Assembly (NCBI RefSeq): GCF_003479425.1
Contig: NZ_QUHC01000003.1
Coordinates: forward strand, 124,001 to 188,000
DNA from: Odoribacter sp. AF15-53
Lineage (GTDB): Bacteria > Bacteroidota > Bacteroidia > Bacteroidales > Marinifilaceae
DNA: 64,000 nucleotides
Direction of reading: 5' to 3'
The position numbers and the translations under genes were made by a program. Positions 17,872-27,120 of this stretch are shown here, piece by piece. The first letter of the stretch is position 1; every line of letters starts with the position of its first letter. The notes beneath the pieces are model-generated. The model had not been told where the DNA came from, did no database searches, and saw nothing but the letters and a program-made list of their open reading frames with translations.

Positions 17872-19497
17872 TCAATAATTAGCCGCTATCCGCTGCCAGG
17901 AAACCCGACAAATCATGCGGGACAAAATCCACACTCCGATCCAACTCAGCGTCCCCACGCCAACGAGTCCCCAAGGAATCCCCCTTACCGCAGCATGAAT
18001 AACGCCCACTACAACTAACAACAGCATCAGAACTATCATTTTCATCACGTTACCCCCCGAATCTACCGTCCCTTTTTCCTTTGAAAAAGGAAAAAGCAAT
18101 CCGCTAATACGAAGGTAAAACAAGCTAATCAATGACGTCATGGCAAGAATCAGGTAAATATCCCCCAACATCTCCCATCCGAAAACACCCGTGAACACAG
18201 CTCCCAGCAAGATAAACACCGGAAGAAAATATTTCACGTACAGCGCTTTGAATCCCCCGAGGATAATAGCCCCCGGGCGGGCCAGAGGCTTCGAACGATA
18301 CAACCATAGCAAATCTCCCTTCTCCATGATCGACATATTCGACAAGATACCGACATTTATCATGACCATCAGGTACAACGGGAAAAACTGACCGAAATTA
18401 CCTGCTGCCACTCGATCCTGACTAAAAACAAAGAACACCGCCAACACAACAGCATAAATCATCATTGGCAACACACCCTGCCGGTATTTGAGATTATCCC
18501 GCGTCATTCGCCAAGCCAGCATAAAGCCCGTTGTTTGGAGGGAATTCCGGGCAAATATCCGGGCTAAGGCATACGCAAATCGCACTCTTCCCCGCACCCG
18601 CCTGACCCGCACGGGAGTGTACTCCCCGATCGTACTCACTTTCACCGAAAAATAAGGTGCCAGATAACGAATCGTAAAAATCAGCAGTAAAACCGTAACG
18701 ACTAACCCGATTCCCGCCAACAGGAAAGTACCCGCCGTCGGCTCTTTCACCATCGACGTAAGTGACAGGAAATAACAAGGAGGAGTAAAATACATCCACA
18801 ATTCCGGATGCATCATATCCATCTGGATGTACATCACCAACCTCCCCACGACTTGATAACTCAATGTCACCCCCGCAATCAGAACGATCTGCGCGTAACT
18901 CATGACCCGTTGAAACTTCTCCGTCGGCACGAATCGCATGCCCCCCAAGTAAATCACGTTAGCCAACAACAACGTGAAAATCGTGTTCAGGAAAACAGAA
19001 ACGATAAACCAACCACCGGCGATCACCCCTTTCCAAAAGATCACGATAACCAACGGGATTATCGACATACACCCCACCAAAAAAAGCATGTACACCAACA
19101 TCGAAACAATCCTCGCTGCCAGTATCGTTTTCGAGTTCACGGGTAAATGTTGTAAAATATGATTGTCATTTTGGTTAAACAATAACTGAGAATACTCCAT
19201 CAGGAAACTCATGATCAACATAAGCATCAGGAACGAATGAAAAAACAAAAGTGTTACCGGTAAATCTCCCTTCAAACTCCCCGCCAAAAAGAATAGCGGA
19301 CCCGTGATTCCGTATATAATCCCTTGCTTCATCAAAGCGTTGGACACGTCCTTGTTCGTTCTCCCGCTTTTATCAATCCGGTTATCTACGGTCAATTTGG
19401 CCGTCACGATAGCCAGTAATTGCTCGAAATTCACCCCCAACCGGACAAACACCGAACGGAAAAGAGGCAATATGCCCGTAACCATTTTTATCATCAC
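17872..19497 (-). CDS. ABC-2 type transporter permease
   Basis: 541 residues with roughly a dozen hydrophobic segments in two clusters and no signal peptide. It contains no ATPase motif. The start overlaps the end of the adjacent ATP-binding gene by 4 bases (ATGA), which implies translational coupling and a two-component exporter. The N-terminal half is typical of large ABC-2-like permeases of Bacteroidota: a long cytoplasmic stretch, then LLFFHSFLMLMLIMSFLMEYSQLLFNQ broken by loops. The substrate is unknown. The 3' end converges with the dicarboxylate symporter. Confidence 0.75.
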   Translation of the reverse strand: MMIKMVTGILPLFRSVFVRLGVNFEQLLAIVTAKLTVDNRIDKSGRTNKDVSNALMKQGIIYGITGPLFFLAGSLKGDLPVTLLFFHSFLMLMLIMSFLMEYSQLLFNQNDNHILQHLPVNSKTILAARIVSMLVYMLFLVGCMSIIPLVIVIFWKGVIAGGWFIVSVFLNTIFTLLLANVIYLGGMRFVPTEKFQRVMSYAQIVLIAGVTLSYQVVGRLVMYIQMDMMHPELWMYFTPPCYFLSLTSMVKEPTAGTFLLAGIGLVVTVLLLIFTIRYLAPYFSVKVSTIGEYTPVRVRRVRGRVRFAYALARIFARNSLQTTGFMLAWRMTRDNLKYRQGVLPMMIYAVVLAVFFVFSQDRVAAGNFGQFFPLYLMVMINVGILSNMSIMEKGDLLWLYRSKPLARPGAIILGGFKALYVKYFLPVFILLGAVFTGVFGWEMLGDIYLILAMTSLISLFYLRISGLLFPFSKEKGTVDSGGNVMKMIVLMLLLVVVGVIHAAVRGIPWGLVGVGTLSWIGVWILSRMICRVSWQRIAANY

Positions 19498-20291
19498 GAC
19501 CTCTTTTCAAAAGCGTTAATAATCTGTCCCGCTTTCTCCGATTGTCCCGTAGCACCGATCAGTTTCGTGAAAAGACTTTCCAACGAGGTCGTTTCCGCTC
19601 GCGTCATCAACTCTTGCACCGTCCCGTTCGCCACGATCACTCCCTCGTTAATCAATATAACCCGGCTGGCCACCTTCTCGACCACGTCCATCAGGTGAGA
19701 GCAATAAAATATCGTCTTCCCCTCGCAAGCCAACTGGGCGATCATCTCCTTCACGATAATCACGGCATTAGCGTCCAGCCCGTTCAACGGTTCGTCCATG
19801 AAAATAATCTCCGGGTTATGCAACAAACCAGAAATGATATGTATTTTTTGCTTCATTCCCTTGGAAAAATTTGTCATTCGCTCGTCAGCATTCCCGTGCA
19901 TTTCAAATAAGGTTAGCAACTGTCCCACCTTCTCAAGCACCTCACCTTTTTCCAACCCGTAAAGCGCACCGACAAATTCCAAATATTCCGTCGGCGTCAG
20001 ATGCTCGTACATAATCGCATTTTCCGGTATATACCCGATCCTTTTCTTCACCTCCAAATCGTTTCCCCGCAAATCATACCCCAGTATATTCACTTCCCCG
20101 GCATAATCTTCCAGCAAACCGCACATGATCTTCACGGTCGTCGATTTCCCGGCCCCGTTACTTCCCAAATACCCGATCACCTCTCCCGCACCGATCTCCA
20201 TGTCGATCCCTTTCAATACCTGGAGCTCCTCCCTCCCCTTTCGAAAGCTTTTTTTTAATCCGGCTACCCGGATCACACTATCATTTACCAT
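19494..20291 (-). CDS. ABC transporter ATP-binding protein
   Basis: 265 residues from the ATG at 20291 (a TTG at 20303 in frame is less likely). It has Walker A GSNGAGKSTT, a Q-loop region (IGYIPENAIMYEHLTPTEYL), a weak signature motif in FSKGMKQKIHI, Walker B IIFMDEPLNGLD and the switch His in YCSHLMD. This is the CcmA/DRA subclass that energises ABC-2 exporters. It pairs with the permease gene with a 4-base overlap. A TACCTTTG promoter box lies 33 bases upstream. Confidence 0.92.
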   Translation of the reverse strand: MVNDSVIRVAGLKKSFRKGREELQVLKGIDMEIGAGEVIGYLGSNGAGKSTTVKIMCGLLEDYAGEVNILGYDLRGNDLEVKKRIGYIPENAIMYEHLTPTEYLEFVGALYGLEKGEVLEKVGQLLTLFEMHGNADERMTNFSKGMKQKIHIISGLLHNPEIIFMDEPLNGLDANAVIIVKEMIAQLACEGKTIFYCSHLMDVVEKVASRVILINEGVIVANGTVQELMTRAETTSLESLFTKLIGATGQSEKAGQIINAFEKRS

Positions 20292-20323
20292 ATTCAAACG
20301 CAATTAATTAAAACACACGTTCA

Positions 20324-20331
20324 CAAAGGTA
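20324..20331 (-). promoter_or_regulatory. -7 promoter box TACCTTTG for the ABC exporter pair
   Basis: On the minus strand TACCTTTG matches TAnnTTTG. It sits between the tatC stop (20359) and the ATPase start (20291), so the ABC pair is probably transcribed separately from the tat operon. Confidence 0.55.
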
Positions 20332-20358
20332 AAAGATATTACACGGGAAACAAATAAA

Positions 20359-21156
20359 TCATTCCCGTTTCGTATGCTTTACAATCAGAATACTGATTTC
20401 GTACAATAACCCCATGGGAAGCGAAACCAACAAAAGAGTAAAAACATCCGACGTCGGTGTGATAATAGCAGCAACAACCAGGATAATCACCACGGCATGA
20501 CGACGATAACGCCGCATAAACTCGACCGAAATCAATCCGAATTGAGCCAGTAGCCAGCAAAGAATAGGAATCTCGAAAACAATCCCCATCATCAAATTCA
20601 TCATCATCAACGTATCCATGTAAGACTGCAAAGAGATCATATTCTCTACCTCGGTACTCACCTGATAAGTACCGAGGAAGCGGAAAGTCAGGGGGAAAAT
20701 CAGAAAATAACTCAAGGCAACCCCTAACATGAACATGACGTATCCCCCGGCAACCATACGCGAGACGTATTTCTTCTCTTTCGAATACAAAGCCGGGGAA
20801 ACAAACCGAAACAACAAATACAGAATGTAAGGAGAAGCACAAAGCACACCCACGTATATAGATGTCTTCATGTGAATAAGAAACTGTTCTGCCAGTCCGG
20901 TATTAATCAATTTCACGGAAAAAGTGTCGGGGGTAATACCCTCAAACGGAAACCAGCCACTCACGACGGCAAAAAGCCTGTAAGTGACAAAATTCCCTTG
21001 TTTGGGAGCCAGCACGATATCAAACATCTCGCCCTTAAAAAGAAATGCGATAATCCCGAACAGGACGACGACAAGGGCAATCTTTACCAGACAGCCTCGC
21101 AATTCATCCAGATGTTCCCAGAATGTTTGCACTTTTACCCCACTTGTTTCGCTCAT
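20359..21156 (-). CDS. tatC: Twin-arginine translocase subunit TatC
   Basis: 265 residues with six hydrophobic segments. The N-terminal [17 protein letters not shown] is the conserved TatC signature (the Glu and Arg in HLxELR contact the twin-arginine signal). The first periplasmic loop is long, and the family segment [16 protein letters not shown] is present. TatC recognises folded Tat substrates in the inner membrane. The start overlaps the tatA stop by 4 bases. It ends the nine-gene minus-strand run that contains two proteins with twin-arginine motifs, at 24180-25586 and within 25605-27098. Confidence 0.95.
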   Translation of the reverse strand: MSETSGVKVQTFWEHLDELRGCLVKIALVVVLFGIIAFLFKGEMFDIVLAPKQGNFVTYRLFAVVSGWFPFEGITPDTFSVKLINTGLAEQFLIHMKTSIYVGVLCASPYILYLLFRFVSPALYSKEKKYVSRMVAGGYVMFMLGVALSYFLIFPLTFRFLGTYQVSTEVENMISLQSYMDTLMMMNLMMGIVFEIPILCWLLAQFGLISVEFMRRYRRHAVVIILVVAAIITPTSDVFTLLLVSLPMGLLYEISILIVKHTKRE

Positions 21157-21344
21157 TTCTTCAACGTTTCATCGATTTCAGATTTCTCGTTCAAGGTCTC
21201 ATTCATCCCGTCCTTAAAACTCTTGACCCCTTTGCCCAATCCTTTCATCAGTTCGGGTATCTTCTTCCCGCCGAACAACAAAAGAACAATAAGAACGATA
21301 AACAAAAACTCCGGCGTGCCTATTCCCATAATCATTGGTACCAT
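21153..21344 (-). CDS. tatA: Twin-arginine translocase subunit TatA/TatE
   Basis: 63 residues. An N-terminal membrane helix ([24 protein letters not shown]) carries the conserved FGxxKxPEL hinge, followed by an amphipathic helix ([15 protein letters not shown]) and a charged tail, which is the complete TatA layout. There is no separate tatB, as expected for a TatAC system. The ATG is one base after the stop of the ECF S-component gene, and the stop overlaps tatC, so expression is linked to the redox/uptake genes upstream. Confidence 0.93.
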   Translation of the reverse strand: MVPMIMGIGTPEFLFIVLIVLLLFGGKKIPELMKGLGKGVKSFKDGMNETLNEKSEIDETLKK

Positions 21345-21345
21345 A

Positions 21346-21855
21346 TCAATTACGAATTAAATGTTTGACAAATAAATAACCTCCTATCACTTGTAGAGCC
21401 ATCCCGGGCAACCCGATACGGAAATCCTGAACGGCAACGAAAAAACTTCCTTCTATCGCCCATTCTCCCAACGTACCCAATACCTGATAAAACAGGACAA
21501 CCCCTAGCAGAACGAGCAAAGAAACCCGCTGGAAACGATACGCCGCAAACCCAGCGGCCATGGCCAACAACACGGATTTCAACAAAATAACAGGCAATAA
21601 CCCGAAAGCGGGCATGCCGAAAAACAAAGAGTTAATCACGGGCGAAAGCACCCCAGTCAACAGACCGACCTTCCAACCATATTTATAGGCGGCTACCAGC
21701 GTGAAAAAATAAATCGGCAACCACGTGATCCCGCCTTGCGGAACGAGATGAAAAATCTGGGGCAGGATCATATTACCCGCCACGAACAACAAGGCTGTCA
21801 GGTACGTTTTCACGTTATTGTAATCCAGAGAATAAAGTTTTACTGCTGCTTCCAT
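21346..21855 (-). CDS. ECF-type transporter substrate-binding (S) component
   Basis: 169 residues, almost entirely hydrophobic, with about six membrane segments. Segments such as [19 protein letters not shown] and [23 protein letters not shown] are typical of ECF S components, including a hydrophilic loop 1 region. S components bind vitamins, precursors or metal chelates and work with the shared EcfA/EcfA'/EcfT module, which is not in this window. It begins 10 bases after the TonB-dependent receptor gene and is one base from tatA. Association with a TonB receptor implies a substrate too large or scarce for porins; the ligand cannot be read from the sequence. Confidence 0.65.
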   Translation of the reverse strand: MEAAVKLYSLDYNNVKTYLTALLFVAGNMILPQIFHLVPQGGITWLPIYFFTLVAAYKYGWKVGLLTGVLSPVINSLFFGMPAFGLLPVILLKSVLLAMAAGFAAYRFQRVSLLVLLGVVLFYQVLGTLGEWAIEGSFFVAVQDFRIGLPGMALQVIGGYLFVKHLIRN

Positions 21856-21865
21856 ATTCTATTCA

Positions 21866-23749
21866 TTAAAAATTTATATTCACTCCTCCCATAAACGTTG
21901 CTTTCGGCATGGGAAATCCGACATTGATCTCGTATCGTTGAGCCAACAGGTTCTCCCCTTTCACGAACAGATGAACCTGATCGCAAAGTTTATAACTGCC
22001 ACTCAGATTCCACAACACGAAATCCTCTTTCGATTCATTATCTAGCGCCACGGAAGTATAAAGCCCGTTTATATACTGCACTCCCGTTGTCAGGTTCCAC
22101 CTTCTTCGCGAAAAGTTCAAACCGACGTAAAGCTTGTGTTCGGGAGCTGCCAAGACGGGATTTTCCATGTGTAACCAACTATAATTGGCGTCAATGTACC
22201 CATGTGCGTTAAAGCGATACACCACATTTGTTTCGATCCCCCAGTTCTCGATCTCACCCGAATTAAGCGTTTCGCGAGTAGAACTGTTCGACACGATGAT
22301 ATTATCCCCGTCGATATAATAGAGATTCGCTCCATAGGACAAAGCCCCACCTAACTTGCGTTGCGAGAAAGAAAGTTCATAACTTACCAATCGTTCCGGT
22401 TTCAAATCCGGATTCGGGAAAGGAAACATATACATATCTTTAATCGTCGGGTTGCGGTATCCCTTACCTACCATCGCTTTCAGTTCCGTGCTTTCCGGCA
22501 GATGAAAAGCCAGCCCTCCCTGCGGAATCCACTCCGTGCCCACGTGAGAATGGTGATCGACACGCACCCCGGCATCCAAAGATAACCAACCGTTAATATC
22601 CTGACGGAAATCAACGTATGCCGCAAACTCATCCACCTGTTTATCCACTCCCGGACGACGCTCACCCGTGGCTACAACCCGATTCCACGACTCTCCCCCG
22701 AAATGCTGGTAATCAAACCCCACGGTCAACCGATTGCCCGTGAAAAACGTGGCACTTTGGAACCACGAGATACCCATCATCCGGTCCTTAGAATTGAAAT
22801 GCGCTTCCCGTGGAGTTCCTCCCGGATGATAACCGTCATTTATCTTGTGGCGGCCCCAATTGTAAAAGAAACTCAACGCCCCGGAAGTCTTCTCGTAATG
22901 ATTCTCCAATGCGAACGAGGTTACCCCGCGGGTGATTTTGGAATCGTTATCAATATAAGGATCACTTACCATTCCCGGATTGGAAGCGTTGAAATGGGTC
23001 ACGCTTACATCCCCCCACACCTTCCAAGGCTCGCTAATATCATACCCCAACTTGGCATAACCACCGTATTGCTCGAACTCCATGTCGGCCCGATGTCCAT
23101 CCGTGCGGTTATAAGAGCCTGTCATGATACTATTAAAACGACCTTTCTTCACCCGGTTGGAGAAATCAGACTGTAACGTGTTGTAAGAACCATAGCCTAA
23201 GTGAACATTGGTTTTCACCCCGTCCTCCCGCATTTTACGGGTCACGATATTTATGACACCTCCCATCGCGTTAGAACCGTAAAGCACGGAGGCCGGGCCT
23301 CGCAACACTTCCACCCGCTCGGCTATCATCGTCTGGTACGCATCAGCTATCGGGTGGCCCATCAACCCCATGTATTGCGGATGCCCGTCAATCAGGACCA
23401 GTACTCCCGTGGAGGAGCTTCCCCCAATACCTCGTAGACTCATACCCCCGGCTGCCCCAGTAGATACACCGTAACCCATAATACCCCGACTCGTGATAAA
23501 AAGTCCCGGAATCTGTTCGGTCAGTGTCGGCAGGATCGAAGGTCTATAATTTTGTTCCAATTGCTGCCGCTTGACCACGGAAATCGTCATCGGTAAATGA
23601 CGGATATCCGTCTCGTTGCGTGTCCCGGTCACCACCACCTCCTCTATAGCATAATTCCGAGCAACACGACTCGTGTCCGTTTGTGCATGTAACACTCCGG
23701 TAAATAGAAATCCTCCGATAAGGAGGAGAAATAATACTCGCTTCTTCAT
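21866..23749 (-). CDS. TonB-dependent outer-membrane receptor
   Basis: 627 residues. A signal peptide (MKKRVLFLLLIGGFLFTGVLHA) is followed by a TonB box-like region (NYAIEEVVVTG), then the plug domain with GMSLRGIGGSS, VLVLIDGHPQYMG and VEVLRGPASVLYGSNAMGG, and a 22-strand-type barrel ending in ATFMGGVNINF. There is no N-terminal STN signalling domain and no carboxypeptidase-like domain, so it is a BtuB/CirA-like vitamin or iron-complex receptor and not a SusC. Start and stop overlap neighbours: ATGA with DUF1893 upstream. The next gene is the ECF S component, which suggests consecutive outer- and inner-membrane transport of one ligand. Confidence 0.9.
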   Translation of the reverse strand: MKKRVLFLLLIGGFLFTGVLHAQTDTSRVARNYAIEEVVVTGTRNETDIRHLPMTISVVKRQQLEQNYRPSILPTLTEQIPGLFITSRGIMGYGVSTGAAGGMSLRGIGGSSSTGVLVLIDGHPQYMGLMGHPIADAYQTMIAERVEVLRGPASVLYGSNAMGGVINIVTRKMREDGVKTNVHLGYGSYNTLQSDFSNRVKKGRFNSIMTGSYNRTDGHRADMEFEQYGGYAKLGYDISEPWKVWGDVSVTHFNASNPGMVSDPYIDNDSKITRGVTSFALENHYEKTSGALSFFYNWGRHKINDGYHPGGTPREAHFNSKDRMMGISWFQSATFFTGNRLTVGFDYQHFGGESWNRVVATGERRPGVDKQVDEFAAYVDFRQDINGWLSLDAGVRVDHHSHVGTEWIPQGGLAFHLPESTELKAMVGKGYRNPTIKDMYMFPFPNPDLKPERLVSYELSFSQRKLGGALSYGANLYYIDGDNIIVSNSSTRETLNSGEIENWGIETNVVYRFNAHGYIDANYSWLHMENPVLAAPEHKLYVGLNFSRRRWNLTTGVQYINGLYTSVALDNESKEDFVLWNLSGSYKLCDQVHLFVKGENLLAQRYEINVGFPMPKATFMGGVNINF

Positions 23750-24183
23750 TTTTTACTTGTTAGTAAAGACTTTTTCTTTGCTTCTATAAATTCCCGTACC
23801 AACGGGAGAATGTCAGTGGCCGATCCCTCCTTGTAACACATCGTTTCTAAAGGACACCAACCGGATTGATCCCGATTTTTAATATAAGGCACAACTTCGG
23901 TAGAATCGACCTTCACATCGGACTCCCGCAACAACGCCAAAGCCGGCAAACTGATCACATCCGCATGCAACTCTTTCACGCCTCCCAATATCATCAACGC
24001 AGCCGCAGCCTTACCCACCACCTTGTCGGCAATGGAAGCTCCTTTCAAGAAATCCGACTCTCGATCCAACAACTCGTAAAGATCGGCAACACCACGTTGC
24101 ATAAAAATACGCACTTCCCCGTTGTCAATCACGCAGGAACATTGTTTCTCATGTAACAACCGGATTAATTCTTTCATCGTCAT
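23746..24183 (-). CDS. DUF1893 protein
   Basis: 145 residues. The start is taken at 24183 because it makes an ATGA overlap with the stop of the aldo/keto reductase gene; an upstream extension of 36 codons runs inside that gene. The N-terminus (MTMKELIRLLHEKQCSCVI) leads into GEVRIFMQRGVADLYELL and GKAAAALMILGGVKELHADVISLPALALL, which are the DUF1893 hallmarks. The family's structural representative (Thermotoga TM1506) has, to my recollection, a cytidine-deaminase-like fold. The later WCPLETMCY is a CxxxxxC arrangement. The stop overlaps the receptor start. It is cytoplasmic and of unknown role. Confidence 0.8.
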   Translation of the reverse strand: MTMKELIRLLHEKQCSCVIDNGEVRIFMQRGVADLYELLDRESDFLKGASIADKVVGKAAAALMILGGVKELHADVISLPALALLRESDVKVDSTEVVPYIKNRDQSGWCPLETMCYKEGSATDILPLVREFIEAKKKSLLTSKK

Positions 24184-25586
24184 AAAGTTCCCTGTTTTAA
24201 CTGTTCCACGAAACGGTCGATACGGTGTAATTCCCCAGGAATATTGATATTCTGCGGGCAATGGTGTACACATTGGTTGCAACCGATGCAATGATTGGCT
24301 TGACGCAAACGAGGTACACTACGATCATAACCGACCAGAAAAGCCCGACGAGCTTTACGATAATTCTCCTCCTGTACATTTTCCGGAACATTTCCCTCGT
24401 TCACGCACTTGTTATAATGTATCAAGATTGACGGTATATCAATTCCATAAGGACAAGGCATACAATATTTGCAATCATTACACGGGATGGTCGGGTAAGT
24501 CAGCATCAGCCGTGCCGTCTCCTCCAAAAACGCCTTGTCGTCCTCGGTCAGCGGAATCAATGGAGAATACGTCCGCACGTTATCTTGTAAATGCTCCATG
24601 TACGTCATGCCACTCAACACACACAACACCTTATCGTGAGAACCCGCAAAACGAAAAGCCCACGAAGCCACGCTATCATCCGGGCGACGTTGCCGCAAAC
24701 GAGCCACGATATGATTGGGGACACTCGATAAACGCCCTCCCAGTAACGGCTCCATGATAATCGCCGGAATATCCCGTTTCTCCAATTCGGCGTAAAGATA
24801 TTCGGCATCCGTGTTACGAGTATTCACTTCTTTCGCGTGCTTCCAATCCACGTAATTCAATTGAATCTGCACAAAATCCCACTTGAAGTCGTCATGCCGG
24901 GAAAGCAAGTAATCGAATACCTTGATATCGCCATGATAAGAGAAACCGAGATTACGGATACGCCCAGCCTCACGTTCTTTCATCAGGAAATCAAGAATCC
25001 CGTTATTGATATATCGCTCCTCAAACTCCTGCATTCCGCCTCCCATACCCACGCCGTGGAGCAACATATAGTCGAGATAATCCACTTGTAACTCCTTCAA
25101 CGAATTACGATACATGGCAATAGAAGCTTCCCGGCTCCAAGTATTCCGTGAAAAGTTCGATAATTTGGTTGCTATAAAATACTTGTCGCGGGGATAACGA
25201 CTGAGTGCTATCCCTGTAGCCCGTTCCGAACGTCCCTTACAATACGCGGGAGAAGTATCGAAATAGTTCACTCCATGAGCAATTGCATAATCCACCAGTT
25301 GGTTCACCATTTCCTGATCAATCTCGTCATTACTATCCCTTGCACTACTGTTGGAAATCGTCGGCCAACGCATACACCCGTAACCTAAAATAGAAACCCG
25401 ATCTCCCGTTGTCGGGTTCGTGCGATAAGTCATTTCGCCAGTCAAAGCACTTCCCGATACCCCGGTTGAGGTTGCTGAAGTTCCTTTTGACCCACAACCG
25501 TACAATGCCGCCGAAGTGGCCGCAGCTCCGACGCCTAATACTTTCAAAAACTCCCGACGATCTATATTTTTCTTCTTTTGATCCAT
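24180..25586 (-). CDS. Aldo/keto reductase with Tat signal and C-terminal 4Fe-4S motifs
   Basis: 468 residues. The N-terminus contains DRREFLKVLGVGAAATSAAL, a full twin-arginine signal, ending in LYGCGSKG, which could also act as a lipobox. The AKR barrel follows: GYGCMRWP, DTSPAYCKGRSE (catalytic-type Asp and Tyr), and LHGVGMGGG (His). The C-terminus has CNDCKYCMPCPYGIDIP and CIGCNQCVHHCPQNINIP, ferredoxin-like cysteine clusters that can hold two 4Fe-4S centres. The gene has a strong AGGAGG ribosome binding site 8 bases before ATG. It is in the same transcription unit as tatAC, so it is very likely exported folded with its cofactors. The substrate is unknown. Confidence 0.88.
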   Translation of the reverse strand: MDQKKKNIDRREFLKVLGVGAAATSAALYGCGSKGTSATSTGVSGSALTGEMTYRTNPTTGDRVSILGYGCMRWPTISNSSARDSNDEIDQEMVNQLVDYAIAHGVNYFDTSPAYCKGRSERATGIALSRYPRDKYFIATKLSNFSRNTWSREASIAMYRNSLKELQVDYLDYMLLHGVGMGGGMQEFEERYINNGILDFLMKEREAGRIRNLGFSYHGDIKVFDYLLSRHDDFKWDFVQIQLNYVDWKHAKEVNTRNTDAEYLYAELEKRDIPAIIMEPLLGGRLSSVPNHIVARLRQRRPDDSVASWAFRFAGSHDKVLCVLSGMTYMEHLQDNVRTYSPLIPLTEDDKAFLEETARLMLTYPTIPCNDCKYCMPCPYGIDIPSILIHYNKCVNEGNVPENVQEENYRKARRAFLVGYDRSVPRLRQANHCIGCNQCVHHCPQNINIPGELHRIDRFVEQLKQGTL

Positions 25587-25604
25587 ATTATTCCTCCTTA
25601 TCCG

Positions 25605-27098
25605 TTAAATGGTTTTATGCATCAAATGTCCTTCCACGTAAATCGCACTGAACGGACGAGCCGGACAAAGATTCTCACAGGCCCCACAACCAATACAACG
25701 CTCCTCATTTACCACCGGAATTTTAGGTGCATCCGGAACATCCGGATCCGATGAAATCATCTGTATTGCTCCCGTCGGACAATGACGGGCACAATTACCA
25801 CAATCCACGTCATCCGTAAGTACCACACAATTTTCCTTTATCCACACGGCATGTCCAATTTGGATGGCCGACTTATCAGCCGACGTGATCGGGAATATCG
25901 CTCCCGCCGGGCAAACCTCTGCACACTTGGTACATTCCGGCCGACAATAACCACGCTCGTAGGACATCTCGGGTTGCATCAGCTTCATCAAATCTGTAGA
26001 AGGACGCAAAACTCCATTCGAACAAACCGACACGCACAACTGGCAGGCAGTACAATGTTGGGACATATTACGGGCTCCAAGAGAACCGGGTGGAGTGATC
26101 GCCGTTGCCCGCTCCGGAACCTTTTTATCCTCGATAACAGCAAGTCCCCCGTCCACTTTCTTCTCCTGTGCTTTCAAAACAGAGGTAGTCGCCAACACGG
26201 CTGTTGTCGCCAGAAAGCCTCGACGGGCATTATTAACTTGCTCTTTTTCAACTTTCGAAGCGTCCACTTTTGCCTGACTCTTGGACGGATGCATATATTT
26301 TATCGCCCCCTTGTGACATTTTCCGATGCAATTCATACAAGCCACACAACGACTATAATCGATTTTATGCTCTTTGATATTGATACACGAAGCCTTGCAA
26401 TTCCGAGCGCATAAGTTACAATTCACGCACTTGGAAGAATCAATCACCGGTTTCAGCCAAGAGAACCGGGCAACAAATCCCAGCACCGTCCCCACCGGGC
26501 AAATCGTGTTGCAATAAGTTCGTCCACCCCGCCATGCAAATACAACGATGATCACAAAAGTAACTGCGGCTATAATAAACGTCGGCAAACTCTTCATCCA
26601 CACATCCACGGAATAAAACGCATAACTGTCTAACCGTTCGGCTAGCATGGCCAACAAGTTATTTCCCCATTGATAAACCGGAGCAAAAAGATTGCTGACA
26701 ATACGCCCGTACGAGCTATACGGGGCCAATAAAGCCACGAACGAACCGATTCCGGCAAGGTAAGCGATCACGAAGATACCTAACACCCCGTAACGCAAAC
26801 CATTCAACGCTTTCGAGTAGCGGAAACGATTCTTTTTCTGTCGCCCCGCAATCCACGACACCACATCCTGAAACACCCCCAACGGGCAAATAACCGAGCA
26901 ATAAACCCGTCCGAACACGAGTGTCAAAACTAAAAGTAATAATACAACGCCAATATTCAACGCCAGCAATGCAGGCAAAAACTGAATCTTAGCCATCCAG
27001 CCAAACCACACATGAATTGTTCCCGTAAAATCCAAAAACAGTAAAGTGATCAGGATAAAGAACAAGCTAGCAAATGTTAATCTGATTTTACGCAACAT
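25605..27098 (-). CDS. NapH-NapG-like polyferredoxin fusion with an internal twin-arginine motif
   Basis: 497 residues. Residues 1-210 form four or five membrane segments with the NapH-type cysteine motifs CSVICPLGVFQD and CNTICPVG. Two cytoplasmic 4Fe-4S motifs follow (CVNCNLCARNCKASC and CVACMNCIGKC, about residues 222-262). Around residue 292 comes NARRGFLATTAVLATTSVL, a twin-arginine motif plus hydrophobic segment in the middle of the protein. The remainder has four further clusters: CTACQLCVSVC, CTKCAEVCPAGAI, CGNCARHCPTGAI and CIGCGACENLCPARPF, as in NapG. It is likely a quinol-to-periplasm electron conduit feeding the adjacent Tat-exported aldo/keto reductase, with the C-terminal half exported by Tat. 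The start is 22 bases from the DUF362 stop. Confidence 0.85.
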   Translation of the reverse strand: MLRKIRLTFASLFFILITLLFLDFTGTIHVWFGWMAKIQFLPALLALNIGVVLLLLVLTLVFGRVYCSVICPLGVFQDVVSWIAGRQKKNRFRYSKALNGLRYGVLGIFVIAYLAGIGSFVALLAPYSSYGRIVSNLFAPVYQWGNNLLAMLAERLDSYAFYSVDVWMKSLPTFIIAAVTFVIIVVFAWRGGRTYCNTICPVGTVLGFVARFSWLKPVIDSSKCVNCNLCARNCKASCINIKEHKIDYSRCVACMNCIGKCHKGAIKYMHPSKSQAKVDASKVEKEQVNNARRGFLATTAVLATTSVLKAQEKKVDGGLAVIEDKKVPERATAITPPGSLGARNMSQHCTACQLCVSVCSNGVLRPSTDLMKLMQPEMSYERGYCRPECTKCAEVCPAGAIFPITSADKSAIQIGHAVWIKENCVVLTDDVDCGNCARHCPTGAIQMISSDPDVPDAPKIPVVNEERCIGCGACENLCPARPFSAIYVEGHLMHKTI

Positions 27099-27120
27099 AA
27101 GTTTTATGGATTATATTGAT

